Assembly (NCBI GenBank): GCA_032164245.1
Contig: JAVMKO010000003.1
Coordinates: 135,273,259-135,337,258, forward strand
DNA length: 64,000 nucleotides
Reading direction: 5' to 3'
From: Sternotherus odoratus
Lineage: Eukaryota > Chordata > Testudines > Kinosternidae
This document shows, one piece after another, positions 24,065 to 35,905 of the stretch (its first letter is position 1; every line of letters begins with the position of its first letter). The notes below the pieces were generated by a model that searched no databases, was not told where the DNA came from, and saw only the letters and a list, made by a program, of their open reading frames with translations. The position numbers and the translations under genes were made by a program.

Positions 24065-24447
24065 GCTGTCAAATAGCAGCTGTTCTGAACACTTCATCCC
24101 CTCCCATTCACCTCTCTGTAAGGTTTTCCATTGGCTCTGCAGCCACTTCCAGATTAAGGCCAAGTTGTGAAGGCCAACACTATAACAGGGTGCAAAAAAG
24201 AACTAGATAAGTTCATGGAGAATAGGTCCACCCATGGTTATTAGCCAGGATGGGCAGGGATGGTGTCCCTACCCTCTGTTTTCCAGAAGCTGGCAATGGG
24301 CGACGGGATGGATTACTTAATGATGACCTGTTCTATTTATTCCCTCTGGGGCACCTGGCATTGACCACTGTCGGAAGACAGGATACTGGGCTAGATCGAC
24401 CTTTGGCCTTAGAAAATAAGAATGGGCAAACTGAGTCAGACCAAACT
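24065..24447 (+). mobile_element. LINE pieces: old L2/L3-like, then CR1 ends tail to tail
   Basis: Bases 24090-24170 (TTTTCCATTGGCTCTGCAGC) resemble an old L2/L3-type LINE. Bases 24172-24400 are a plus-strand CR1 3' end: ATAAGTTCATGGAGAATAGG, TTAGCCAGGATGGGCAGGGA and GATACTGGGCTAGATCGACC. Bases 24416-24447 (AAGAATGGGCAAACTGAGTC) read as the same CR1 end on the minus strand. All are truncated and inactive. Confidence 0.75.
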
Positions 24448-24845
24448 ATTCATTCTCAAATTCAAGACTCAATACGGCTGCTACATCTCATCACTTGTCA
24501 CCCTGATTGACTCAAATTCCGTCGACTTTGATGCCCACCTGGTCTTTTATATGGATCCGCAAAATCTTCCACTCTCTTCCCCTACACATCTGCAGTCACC
24601 AGGTGATCCCTTATGCTATTCAACATCCCTCTCCTCAAAACTCCCGACAGCCCCTCAAACCACCTCCCATAGGTTAATGCCACAATAAAATACATTAACA
24701 TATACAATGTGTACCAGATCCCATAATCTTAGTGATGTGCTCCTCCCTTCCCATTGCATATTTATTTCACTTATGCTCAGTCTAATGTTGTAGAATAGGT
24801 TGTACTGAGAACATAGTCAGGCCTGTGAACTCCTCAAGGCAGATA

Positions 24846-25186
24846 CAGTAAACCCTCGATTTAACGGACCTCGATTTAACGGACTTCGGATGCAACGGAC
24901 AAAATTTCTGAGCAAGTCTGATGCATTCCTGATCCATTTCTGGCAGGCTGGCTGCCGGCTGCCGCCAGGCTCCTAGCAGCCGGTGCCCGGGTGGGCTGGC
25001 TGACGGCTCCCGGCAGCCGGTGCCCGGGTCCCGGCAGCGGGCGGGCTGCGGAGCTGCCGCCCCGACCCTGTGGCGGGCGGGCTGCTGCTCCAACAGCTCA
25101 TTTTTTAATTATTATTAAATAACGGACTTTTTGATTTAACGGACACCCCCTCGCCCGAATTAGTCCGTTAAATGGAGGTTTTACTG
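24846..25186. mobile_element. pogo/Tigger-like MITE, copy 1
   Basis: Inverted ends CAGTAAACCCTCGATTTAAC and its mirror TTAAATGGAGGTTTTACTG are flanked by TA at 24844-24845 and 25187-25188. The middle is very GC-rich (GCCGGTGCCCGGG type), unlike the AT-rich ends. No transposase is encoded. A second copy in the opposite orientation is at 35377-35660. Confidence 0.88.
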
Positions 25187-25998
25187 TATTAGATCTTTAC
25201 TCATTGTGACAATATGCACAAAAATAACAGCAATAAAATTAAACCTGGGCATAACATAGCAGTAACAAGTAACACATTGAGAGCAGTTCAGCATGAGAAG
25301 TCTAGGTCACCATGTAGAAGAAGGGTTGCAAACCTGAAACAGGGAAGAATAAAATGGATTAGGGACTGAAATTATTGCAGAAGTGGAACACTGGTCACAT
25401 CAAACTCTGGCAACCCCACTAACCATTTCTTAGCACCAGTGACAGGTGCTGGGGAAGCAGTAACCAACAAGGCTGGAAGGCTAGATACAAAATGAGATCT
25501 CAAGGGTGGAGAAGAAAGTCTGGAAATCCCTTGGGGCTATGAAAACAAAATCCATTTTAACCTCTACTTAGTCTTTGCCAAGAAATTGTAGGATTTCAAT
25601 CTAAAAACGTGTGTAACTGAGAAAAGATAAGATATTGGAGGGCACTTTTCAGATGTACTCAGCCCCTGCAGCTGCTATTAGTATCAATCGAAATTTTGGG
25701 CCCTAGTATTCCACATTTAGGTTACATGGATTTTCAGTGGGGCAGAGGAGAGCCTGAACATTAACCATTCAGTTAATGTACAAAGCACAGATGCAAAGAA
25801 ATTGACAAATGTTCTCATTTTATTACTTAAATCACTCATCAATCTGGCTAGAGAGGAAGTTTCTATTTCTCCAGCTTCCTGTTTAGTATCCTTGAGAAAA
25901 CAAATGACACCACATTCACCAAAGCAAAAAAACCCACCACCGCACACACGCCTGGAGTAGTTTATTTCCCACTTCCCTATACCTGAATATGTCTTGTA
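25187..25998. other. Intergenic, no gene seen
   Basis: Non-coding sequence. A decayed old repeat may lie at about 25640-25700 (CACTTTTCAGATGTACTCAG). The last eight bases are one copy of the next element's duplication. Confidence 0.4.
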
Positions 25999-26678
25999 GG
26001 GTCTCAAACTGTGGTCCTCCGACAACCAGTGGTCCACGAGCTCCATTCAGGTGGTCCACAGATAGTTCCCTTTAAGGTGCATGGATGGGTGGCCACACAC
26101 GAGAGAATGAAGGGCCACTCACCTAATTAGCGGAGCCACGCCTCTGTGGCTCCACTCATTAGGTGCCTGGACAAGACACATGTGAGGTGGTGGCCTTGGA
26201 GGGAATAGGAGGTAGGTGGGAGGGGGGCAGTGGGGTGAGAATAGGAGGTGGGGAGAATATGGGACATGCACGGCTGCGTTGGCCAGAGAAAGAGGCGACT
26301 TTCCTCAACTCCAAGGCTGTGGTTGCTGGGGAGAGACAGTCCACCTTCCCAGCCTCAGCTCTGTGGTGGAGGAGAGACCCCCCTCCTTCCCGGCCCCAGC
26401 TGTTGCGGAAGGAGAAAGAGACAGCCCCTCCTTCCCAGCCCGAGCATGGGAGAGAAGGCACGCAGAACGGTAAAGACTACTGATATTAAAATGAGTCGTG
26501 TGCTTTTATTTGTAGAACAAAAACACGTTTATTATATTATTTTTAATATAGCGCTTTTATCCAAAACACTTTACAACAGCTCGCTAACAATACAAACAAC
26601 ATTTGGAAAAATCATTAGGTGGTCCACCAAGACTCTCAGCATTTTTCAAGTGGCCCGCAGAAAGTTTAAGAACCACTG
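25999..26678. mobile_element. hAT-type non-autonomous element
   Basis: The left end GGGTCTCAAACTGTGGTCC and right end AAAGTTTAAGAACCACTG are inverted repeats. GTCTTGTA (25991-25998) and GTCTAGTA (26679-26686) form an 8-bp duplication with one mismatch. The GGTGGTCCAC motif is repeated at both sides. The frames inside (up to 160 codons) show no transposase motif and are chance. Confidence 0.85.
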
Positions 26679-29600
26679 GTCTAGTACATTATTTAGAAAG
26701 AGCCGACATCCGCAGCCTTCTTCATTCTGAAGCCTTTCGGCATGGGGTTTATTATACCACCTTTCGAAGGTTTAGAAATGAACGTCTGAGAGGAGGAGAT
26801 TCACAATGCTGGATCAGAAGTGCTACAACTACCTACTTTGGAGATGGTGAAAGGGGCTACATGGCACTTCTGATACAGCCAGAGTTCCACAAGAGGCCAT
26901 GCACAAAGAAGAAAGAGGAACTGTGCTACAAAGCACAGGAACGGATGTTTCTTACCATTCAGGGGGAGAACAATACAGTGCCCCCTTCTTAGATTTCTTT
27001 TTATTGGATGCAAGTTCTTACAAAAGGGAGGAATATTGTATAGAGAGGGATGGGTGTCCAAACTCTCCCCGCCACAAGGTCCTCAATGGAGAGCTTCAGC
27101 TCCCTGATACCAGTCCAAAACCTTTCCTTTAATAGGAAGCAAAAACTTTTACACGATAGCTCTAACAGGGACAACTGTCCAGTGAAGAATATGTTGAAGT
27201 GTCCCAAGATCGTTGCTTTACCTAGACCCTGAATTAGGATAGTAGGGAGATCTAAGCGCTCATTCTGCTGAACTAAATACACTTCTCAACCATTACTATA
27301 GGACAGCACTGATTTGATTTTCTGTAACAGTGATAAGCAGTTAGTGCTATAATAGGAGTGAGGTAGGGTGGGCTTTAGATCACTAAATGACCGAGGACCA
27401 TAAGATACAAGTAACTGTAGGGACTAGGCCTTCCAGGGCTGAATTTGAAATCCACTAGCAGCAGGCTGAATTTGGCCCCACAGGTTTAGTTTTTGAAACC
27501 AATAAATTTAACATCAAAGCAGTGTGACATCCAGCAATAGGAGAAAATGGCAGAAACCACCTTTTCATGTATCAGCTCGGAAACTGTGCTTCCATTCGGT
27601 GATACAAATAGTCTATTTAGTGGCATGGTTTTAAAAACAGGCTATCAAAGACTTATTTAGGGCAAGTTGCATTCTCAAGTGAAAGCTTCCTTATATTGTC
27701 TATGACACAGATTCACCCCCACTTCCCCCAAAGGAGATACAATTGACAGCATTCAAATAAAAAGTTAAAGATATATTTGGATGTCACTAACTAAGCCAGC
27801 TGCTGTCCACTGAAAATAAACGGTTATTTGGTCCCTTCTGGAATGGCATTTATTTTCTTTCTTGATTTTTGGATTTCATATCATTTTGCCTTGCCCTTGA
27901 CTGTAAACTGCACATAGATACAACCTGAATGGTTAGAAGTGGGCAGTGCTGAAAGATACCAAGACAACAAGAAAAGTGTTTTTAAAGTTACTGGCAAACT
28001 ACCACAATGGAATAAGCCAACAGACCATATTTATCTGATAAAGAGCCCCAGGGATTGAGTCAGGTGGCTGAGGGAAGGGAGGATTCACTTGAGCAAAGAG
28101 ATCTCCTTCCAAAGTCACAGCTAGGGCACTGATGGAAGGAAGCTCTGCAACAGCTTGGTCTGAGCATTAGAGATTTCCTACCAGCTCGGCACAGGAAGTT
28201 GTTCCTGTGGCTCACCTGAGGGAGTTCCTGTTATGAAGCCAGAGGGTGGTAGGTTGAAATGCAATTTCTGAGAGTGATGTCATCTTGGACAGCACTCCCT
28301 AGGCAATGATACTGGTGACCTGGTTACAACCTGCTCTGTTGTTGCAGCCCCTCTGCTGGAGTTCTGATCACAAGAAGAAGAAAAAAAAAGACGGGAGTGG
28401 AATAATTTAAAAAGGGAAAAGTTTCCAGATTTCCTTTGTTTAAGTGAAGTATTTTCCTTTTCCACTTTATTTTAATACACAGACCTCGTGTCTAACAGAT
28501 GGAGACTGTGCAGATGCACTTTTGGGAGTGCCCATAAAATATGTTGCTAAAATACAAATAGGAGCAAAAAAAAAAATAATTTTTTTTTAATACAGTAATA
28601 ATTGCTGAAGTCTCTTTCGCAAAGGGATTTCTCCTTTGTTCTCTGGCTAAAACTAGGGTAAAGGGACATTTAAAAACAAATACAAATCTATTATCTATAA
28701 AAGAATCTGTTTATACTGTATTTATGTACGCGTCAGGAACATGGATTGGCATCACTGGGGAGCTGCAATAAGAAAAAGCAAAATGAAGGTAATAAATACT
28801 CTTCATTTTCTTAGCTCCTGACTCCCCTTTCCCTCCCTCAGATCCCACTACTCACCAAACAGTTGAGCCAATTGTCTCAATCCCAATTCCCACCCAGAGT
28901 TTACTTAGTTGCTGCTCACTCGGGTGGGACTGACAAGTCCCCTGGTTCTTCTGCACTTAGCACCTGGAAACAGATCACGAGAGTGGGCCAAACCATTCAC
29001 ATTGTGAGGATCATTAAGAAATAACACTCCAGAGGATTAATCGGGAAGAAGAGGCAATGGGGTCTTTGAAGAATGGGAGGTTAAGAGGAGAACATGCCAA
29101 GGAAGAGTTAATTAAGTGAAACTGTGGTTACAGCAATTAAGAGAGAAAAGTCTCATTTTTATATCCATACATTTATTTAGCATCATGTTTCCATGGTCTT
29201 TAAGTTAGTAAAGCAATTATTTTCCTGGCTGAGGAAAAAGGACTTCCCTTTTTATAGTGACTTAAACATGAAACTCATCCAACGTTATGGAGAGAGAGTT
29301 CTGCACAGACATTGCTAACTGAGAAAGCACAATGCGGACAGCACTAGTTTTTTCATATGCTCTTTCCACTATCTGAAATGATATGCAGCCACTTTCAAGA
29401 CACATTCCACAGTATGGTGCAACAGCTTTCTTAATTTTTTTCCCATGGATACATATTTTTGTTTTATAGGCCAAGTTTTGCATAAAGCACTTTTAGTATT
29501 TTGTTCTGCATATACCATTAATAAATTATTTGATCCTTTCCCCACACAAGTTCCATCTAGCAGAGGGAAAGAGTCTCTTGCCACTATAAAAGGCCCTATT

Positions 29601-29846
29601 TTCTGCTGTCGTAGACTAGAGAGTTATGCAGTTCTGTCATCTGATGAAGCACCTGGAGTGTGGTCCTGTTTCTACTTAATTCATAAGCTGGCAGTGCTAG
29701 ACATGCTTACCCAACAGTTTCAACACAGAGCCTTTGGTGAGAAGGTTTACATACAGCAGTTACTTGCAATAAAAATAAACTAGCACCCTGTCCAGTCAGT
29801 GATTTGTGCTAAAAATATTTGCTTTTTGCATGATTACTCCGTCTCC
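26679..29846. other. Downstream flank of RPS6KC1, no separate gene seen
   Basis: Non-coding sequence. The part nearest 29846 may include more of the RPS6KC1 3' untranslated region if a distal polyadenylation site is used; a minus-strand AATAAA at about 28467-28472 is a possible distal signal. The 112-codon frame at 29445-29783 has no known domain. Confidence 0.4.
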
Positions 29847-29852
29847 TTTATT
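29847..29852 (-). terminator. Candidate RPS6KC1 polyadenylation signal
   Basis: AATAAA on the minus strand, about 115 bases after the stop codon. It is the first canonical hexamer downstream. The hexamer is seen; its use is inference, and the true transcript end could be further on. Confidence 0.35.
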
Positions 29853-29967
29853 CGTAATGTCCACGTGATTCAATACACCTTATACGATGACAAGTCAGGA
29901 GGGCTTCTGTGTCAGAGAAATTCGCCCATCAGAAGACCTGAGCATGTTCATAGAGCCATAGTTCCTT

Positions 29968-30078
29968 TCATCTCAATAGATCTGCCCAATCTATAAGGGC
30001 AAAAAACGGATGAGATTTGATGTCTTCAACACCTGCCACTCCAGCACCAAGACGCTCCACAGGGTTAAACTGCAAAAG
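29968..30078 (-). CDS. RPS6KC1: RPS6KC1 terminal coding exon
   Basis: This exon encodes the last 36 residues of ribosomal protein S6 kinase delta-1 (RPK118) and a TGA stop at 29970-29968. The acceptor reads TTTTTAAG before CTTTTGCAGTTT, phase 0. The translation starts LLQFNPVERLGAG and continues through AGVEDIKSHPFF to a C-terminal DWADLLR. In kinases the ERLG arginine belongs to subdomain XI and the HPFF segment closes the AGC-type C-lobe. The conserved tail of vertebrate RPS6KC1 is DWAELMR-like; the turtle-type version differs by a few conservative changes. The 3' untranslated region follows toward lower coordinates. Confidence 0.95.
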   Translation of the reverse strand, partial: LLQFNPVERLGAGVAGVEDIKSHPFFALIDWADLLR

Positions 30079-31547
30079 CTTAAAAATACACCATACAGTT
30101 CAGTTAGTAAAGGTGAGTAGTGCTTCTAAAAGAGTCACAGCAAGATCTAAGAGCAAGATACAGCCTATGACACCAAACGTATATAAAGTTTAGCACGATG
30201 AAGACCCCTTTACTGGACATGGAGATACAGCCTGCTGAGACTAAAGATCCCAGCATGCAATGCTCTGGAACATTACACCCTGGGACTCCGAGCCCCCAGT
30301 GGTTAAGAGAATGGCAGCCCCAGACTGCATTGTAGAACATTGTAGTATTTCCACAAAATGATTATAATGAATAAGGGAGTCTAAAGTGATGTCATTAAAT
30401 CCAAATTTAAAATTGAGATGATGGAGAAAACTGGTGCAATAGTTTAATGGAAAACTGCTAAAACTAAAAAGCTTCTTTGCTTGAGTTAAAATCTACAAAC
30501 AAGACAGCATATTGAAAACAGACTGTATCCATGTGGAAAGGAAAGTATAATATTTATCCCTATTGAGTTGAACTGATTCTTTAAAGGGACTGTTAAGGCA
30601 GTACTTCAAATAGTCTGATAAAGAGCCATGAAAATAGTTTGTAGACTTGGAGATTATTTTGATATTAAAAATACACAGTTCAAGGGCATACATTTAGTTT
30701 TTGCCTTTCTTCGGAATGTTTCAGAATATAAATTAATGACATAGTTTCTTCTCATACTTGTCATGAAGGAGTACCGTGAATTCTAATCTCAACGCATTCA
30801 AATGCCTGCACCTGAGAAACAAAATGAGCATCACCATTTTAATTTGGTTCTGCCATTTAAAATAATCTAATTTAATTCCCAAAACATAACTCGGGGAGAA
30901 AACTGCATTACTACGAGAATTTACACAAGCCACCATCAAGCAGATTCAGTCACTGTCACACTGCCTTCCCCTGAAACGTAACAAGTGATAGCAGGTGGGA
31001 ATGTAAGCACAACTAATTCTATGTTCTGAAGTTCTGTATTCCAGGGCAAAAATTTACTCTTGCAAAATAAATGCATCATGCGTTATACCAGCTATTTTTT
31101 TTTCTTTAAAAACGTGTGCAAATGTTATTGACCAGTGAAACCTGGAAGTATCTAAAGAAAAATCTTGAGGACAGAAAACCAATATGAATAGAGAACTTTA
31201 GCTTATTTGTTTAACAAACAAAAAATAGGAAAAAAAAAAAAAACAACTTTTCTCCTAGGTGAAGGATATGGTGTTGGCTAGATGAAGGCGGCAGTGAAGT
31301 CAGCACTGGAAGCTGTATGCCACGAGACAAAACTTGGTATGGTTTTCCATGTAGCTGTACACTGATCCCTGCAAGCTATTTTGTGATGTCCTGACCTGCG
31401 TAACCTGCTTGGGGGTGGAAAAGGAAAGCCACAATGACAAATTGCTAACCATGCCAAGAGACCCTTCCTTTTCCTGACAAGGCTTCCTCAACAATGAATG
31501 GTAGTTTCCTTGGACAGTCACACAACACAGGTTTGATTTACTAGCCT

Positions 31548-31622
31548 ATGGAGTTGAACCTCCATCCTCTAAGTCACCAGACTGCACGTGAGGACTTAAC
31601 CTGAGCTATGACCCCAACAGTT
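31548..31622 (-). repeat. tRNA-derived SINE fragment
   Basis: On the minus strand ATAGCTCAGGTTAAG resembles an A box and GAGGTTCAACTCCAT a B box at tRNA-like spacing. No complete tRNA fold can be drawn, so it is a SINE head rather than a tRNA gene. It lies in the last intron of RPS6KC1. Confidence 0.5.
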
Positions 31623-32986
31623 TGAAGTTGCCTGAAAGTGAAGACTATATTATATATCTGTGTGTCACTTCAAACTGTAAATGGGAGACACTCCACTGCT
31701 TGGTATATTTACAAGCAGGCCAGACAAAAACAGAAGTAAATTTACAACAGAGACCAATCCTTACCCTGCCAGGAAGAGGGTGGCCTACAGCACCTACTCA
31801 GTCTCCAGCTCTAGAAGCATACATGAGATACTTCCTTCACTGTGCATCTATTTCTCACACACTTTAGTAACATGACACCTGGGGCTGCTAGGTTGGCACT
31901 GGAATTGATGCCATATTACAATATGGCTGATGGACCGAAAATCAGTGGCTTGGGAGAAGTCAGTTTGCCACTGGTTGCTTTAGATAGTCAAGCGTTAAGT
32001 CTCTATCCTTAGGTTTCACCTGTGTTCAAATCAAGACTGAGCTCCTAAGTGACATCATCATTTGTGCAGCCTCTAAGCCAGATGCTCCTCATCCAAAGTC
32101 CAAACCACAAAACCACCATATATCATTTACCGCCTGTTCAAATGGAGTCAGTGATACCTATGGCAGGGTTCCTATGTTATGTTTGAAAAGAATGAACGCG
32201 TGAGGAGGAGAGAAAGGAGAAGTGCATTCATTACAATTCTATGCTATTCTAAGCTTATTTCAGCATCTTGTGTTATCAGTCATGACCACATAACATGGAG
32301 AGCTAGAACACTGCAAGTCTGGTCCTTCCCCTCAATGGTTAAAAATCTTTAATACAAAGCGCATCGACTGGGAAGGCTGTGTATTTTCTTGCAAGCCAGC
32401 ACCCCTTTGCTTCAAGTCACCAATGGACAATGTATTAAAAATGATCTTTCTGTTGCAAAAACCAAATTATTCACACTTTAAATTACACTTAAGGGATGAC
32501 TTGAAGTTCTCTTCCTTCATGGAGAGTAGTAACACATTTTCCAACTACAGCAATGTCACAGGTATGGTTAACATAACAGTAAGTTGTGGATTATTTAGTG
32601 TCTGAAGGTAGCTTGCTATATTGGCACTGGTATTTTTGGACTGAATGAAAATGTTCATGGAAATACTTTGGATGGATTTAGGACAAAACTCCTAAAATGG
32701 TTGTATACCAGAAGAGGTTTTTCAAACTCAGCATTGGTTTAACTTTTCTCCCTTTGAAATCAATGTTAAACGCTTAGTCCTCTACTTAGAAGTCTGGCAT
32801 CAGAAGTCAGAATTTCCAGATGTAACAATATATTCATGCAAAATTCATAAGCAATGACAGGAAGGCTGCCTACAACCCTGCAGTCAGCTTTCTATACTTA
32901 TGTTATTTCACTGCTGCAGCACAGTTAGAAACATCTGTACATATATGTATGCTTACAGATCTAAAATACATTCCTTGTTAAATTAC

Positions 32987-33082
32987 CTGCTGAATGAGTG
33001 ATCTGGCCTCTTTGGATACGTGATCTGGCATGTTCAAAGAAGTGTGAGTGTTTATTCCTGCTGGATGACACTCAACCAGAGT
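32987..33082 (-). CDS. RPS6KC1: RPS6KC1 penultimate coding exon
   Basis: A 96-bp exon of exactly 32 codons, phase 0 at both ends. The acceptor is TTGTTTCAG before ACTCTGGTTGAG; the donor is CAG before GTAATT. The translation runs TLVECHPAGINTHTSL, then NMPDHVSKEARSLIQQ. This is the subdomain X region of the kinase C-lobe, equivalent to the segment that in active AGC kinases lies between the FELLTG helix and the RLG motif. The segment is nearly identical to what is known of vertebrate RPS6KC1. It joins in frame to the exons at 34555 and 29968. Confidence 0.97.
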
Positions 33083-33317
33083 CTGAAACAATCAAATCAG
33101 GAACACTTCTTAACCAACATAATATAAAGATAGTATAGGTGCACACTGATGTGAACACTGTACTTAGAGCAATCTTCTGACTAATAAAAAGCGAACCTCA
33201 GAAGAGTATATGAAGGTACTTGAAGTTCTCCTGGAACTATGTTTTTATACAATTTATATTTTAAAAACCTTTTCCTCTCCTCCCACACTTCATCTTTCTC
33301 CTGCTTCTGATCAACTG

Positions 33318-33789
33318 GATTCTTGATAGAGGTACATAAAATCATGAGTGGTAAGGAGAAAGTGAATAAGGAAAAGTTATTTACTTGTTCCCATAATATA
33401 AGAACTAGGGGCCACCAAATGAAATTAGTGGGTAGCAGGTTTAAAACAAATAAAAGGAAGTTCTTCTTCACACAGCCTACAGTCAACCTGTGGAACTCCT
33501 TGCCTGAGGAGATTGTGAAGGCTAGGACGATAACAGGGTTTAAAAGAGAACAGGATAAATTCATGGAGACTAAGTCCATTCATGGCTATTAGCCAGGATT
33601 GGTAAGGAATGGTGTCCCTAGCCTCTGTTTGTCAAAGGGTGGTGATGGATGGCAGGTGAGAGATCATTTGATCGTTATCTGTTAAGTTCACTCACTCCAT
33701 GGCACCTGGCATTGGCCACTGTTGGTAGACAGGATACTGGGCTGGATGAGCCTTTGGTCTGACCCAGTATGGCCATTCTTATGTTCTTG
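33318..33789 (+). mobile_element. CR1 LINE 3' fragment
   Basis: Contains CTTGATAGAGGTACATAAAA, AACTAGGGGCCACCAAATGA, CTATTAGCCAGGATTGGTAA, TGGGCTGGATGAGCC and an end GGCCATTCTTATGTTCTTGA. It is the 3' end of ORF2 plus the 3' untranslated region of CR1. The 89-codon frame at 33323-33592 is its remaining C-terminus. It lies in the intron between the exons at 32987 and 34555. Confidence 0.9.
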
Positions 33790-34554
33790 AATTTTGTTCA
33801 AAATGATACTGCTACGATTGTCCAAATCCCCCAACAAATTTGATTTGGTCAGATACTCATTTTTTAGAATACTGAATAGTTTTCCCAATAAGCAGTAATG
33901 TCTTTTTCTACCACCTGCTTCTGTATGGCCTAACTACACATCATCACTTAAGCACATTAACCTCATACATTATACTTTAAAAGTATTGATCCTAGCATAT
34001 GCATGCATTAGAACATATCTAGGAGAGATGTCAAACTGGGCCATGTGAGAAGAAGCAATCAGAGGGAAGGAGGTGAAATCCATTTTACTGACAGGGTGGT
34101 CAATCTATACAGAAATTGATTAAATATCGACATTTCACTGCAGACCCAGCTCAAACCTGATTTAATGTCAGTACCACATACGTAGGTCTATACTGCTCCC
34201 TGGACTAATATCCGATATCTTCAGCACTAACATTTGTATTAGTGCAAAAATACTGGACATATGCACTGAAAAAAGTAGGGAAGGAATATTAGATAAAGAA
34301 TAACCGTACCTTTTTATTATTATTAATCTCACAGTTGCAATATGGTAAATACAAGTTTATCCAAGTTTTTGTGCTGAAGCTTGAACAAGTTTGAATCCCG
34401 GAAAAACCTGCACTGTTCTTCTGATCCTATGAAAGCCAAGCAAGTCTATACAGCTGAGAGGGAGATACGTAATAAAAGCATGCTCAGGCACAATTTTATC
34501 TGGAAGGATGGTTCCTGCATGTTGATTTTACTGAATACCTGCACCAATGCCTAC

Positions 34555-34637
34555 CTTTCCAGAGAGGAGTTCAAAGAGAATGGCACCTAGACTCCACCAA
34601 TCACAAGTTTCCGTCTCTTCTAGACTAGCTCCAATCT
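34555..34637 (-). CDS. RPS6KC1: RPS6KC1 coding exon (kinase subdomain IX)
   Basis: An 83-bp exon: two bases complete a split Glu codon, then 27 codons. The acceptor is TTGTGTTCAG before AGATTGGAGC; the donor is GGAAAG before GTAGGC. The translation is IGASLEETETCDWWSLG followed by AILFELLSGK. The DWWSLG motif is kinase subdomain IX with its structural Asp, and it follows directly on CAPE from the previous exon. The phase (1 in, 0 out) matches both neighbours. The upstream intron is about 17.4 kb, the downstream one about 1.5 kb. Confidence 0.97.
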
Positions 34638-35035
34638 CTGAACACAAAACATGTAGATTAAGATTGAAAAAGACAGTTTCACCTTCAAAATTAATATTGA
34701 TTTACAAGGTGACTATGTAATGCTGATTGCACATATACTAGAGTACTACAGAACTTCCCTTATGCCTGCATGCTACTGAGTCCTTTTAACCACCTATCGC
34801 AGACTGCATTTTTCAGTGCAACTGCACAATATACTCAATCTATTATTTCCTTATTACTTGCACAGTATGGACCGTTTCAATACCAGTAGGCATATGGGCA
34901 AGGATTCCTCTCCACCGGATTGCAATGTTTCCTTGTACAACAAAATTTGTTTAGTGAATTTAGGGCTGGTGAAAGGGGACAGATTAAATATTCTTAAAAC
35001 TGAAAACATTTCTTCATAAAATAGGTACAGTACAT

Positions 35036-35346
35036 CAGGGCTGGATTTAGGGGCAGGTGACCCAGGCAATCGCCTTAGATGCTGGGCTTGGAGGAGGGGC
35101 CGGGGCACTGAATTGTTCTTTATTTGCTTATGTAGGGCATGAATAAATAAAGATTTACAGATCCTAGCATGCAAATTTGTCATTTTACATTACAGGGATA
35201 AATCATGCATTCAAATCGTGCATCAAAGTCATGAAATGAGCTACAAATTCAATAAAAAATAAGGTATTCAAAAGTTTAACAAATGGAGGGGTGGGTACCA
35301 AAGACGTTCTTAGCCTGAGGGGTCATTTGATCTAGGGCCAGCCCTG
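35036..35346. mobile_element. hAT-type MITE, decayed
   Basis: The ends CAGGGCTGGATTTAGGGGC and GATCTAGGGCCAGCCCTG are inverted repeats. The flanking octamers CAGTACAT and TAGTCCAG agree at five of eight positions, so the duplication is decayed. It lies in the 17.4-kb intron of RPS6KC1, next to a pogo-like MITE. Confidence 0.75.
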
Positions 35347-35376
35347 TAGTCCAGGCATGACAGTACCACTGCAATA

Positions 35377-35660
35377 CAGTAAAACCTCCATTTAACGGAC
35401 TAATTCGGGCGAGGGGGTGTCCGTTAAATAAAAAAGTCCATTATTTAATAATAATTAAAAAAAAGAGCTGACGGAGCAGCAGCCCGCCCGCCACAGGGTC
35501 GGGGGCGACAGCTCTGCAGCCCGCCTGCTGCCGGGACCCGGGCGGCAGCTGGGAGCCGGGAGCCGGCAGCCAGCCCGCCAGAAATGGATCAGGACTACAT
35601 CAGACTTGCTCAGAAATTTTGTCCGTTGCATCCGAAGTCCGTTAAATCGAGGGTTTACTG
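35377..35660. mobile_element. pogo/Tigger-like MITE, copy 2 (opposite orientation)
   Basis: The ends CAGTAAAACCTCCATTTAAC and TTAAATCGAGGGTTTACTG are flanked by TA at 35375-35376 and 35661-35662. The body is the reverse complement of the element at 24846-25186, including CTAATTCGGGCGAGGGGGTG and the GC-rich core, which is shorter here. Confidence 0.88.
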
Positions 35661-35807
35661 TATGTCAATTCTCTTCTAGAAGGTGAAAGAATAGTTCAGT
35701 TATCTCATTACCAATCCTTGATCTCGGAGGTTGCCAAGGAGGATGCCCCTTTAAGAGGAAGACACTAGTCCACTGGAAACTGGACTGAGACCATAAACTC
35801 ATTTCAT

Positions 35808-35905
35808 GGAATCATAGACATGTACGGCGGGAAGGAACCTCAAGAGGTCATCGCGTCCAGCCCACTGTGCACATGCAGGACTATTCAACAACCATCAGAA
35901 TTTAG
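35808..35905 (-). mobile_element. CR1 3'-end fragment
   Basis: TGGAATCATAGACATGTACG, GGAAGGAACCTCAAGAGGTC and CGTCCAGCCC are the start of a reversed CR1 3' end. Only about 100 bp can be recognised. Confidence 0.7.

Noticed and set aside
26159..26992. Several overlapping ORFs of 85-160 codons
   Set aside because: Most lie in the hAT element at 25999-26678 or just past it, on both strands and in several frames, with no transposase or other motif.
28205..28265. tRNA-like boxes (TGGCTCACCTGAGGG, GGTTGAAATGC)
   Set aside because: Spacing and B box are poor and no cloverleaf forms; too weak to call a SINE or tRNA gene.
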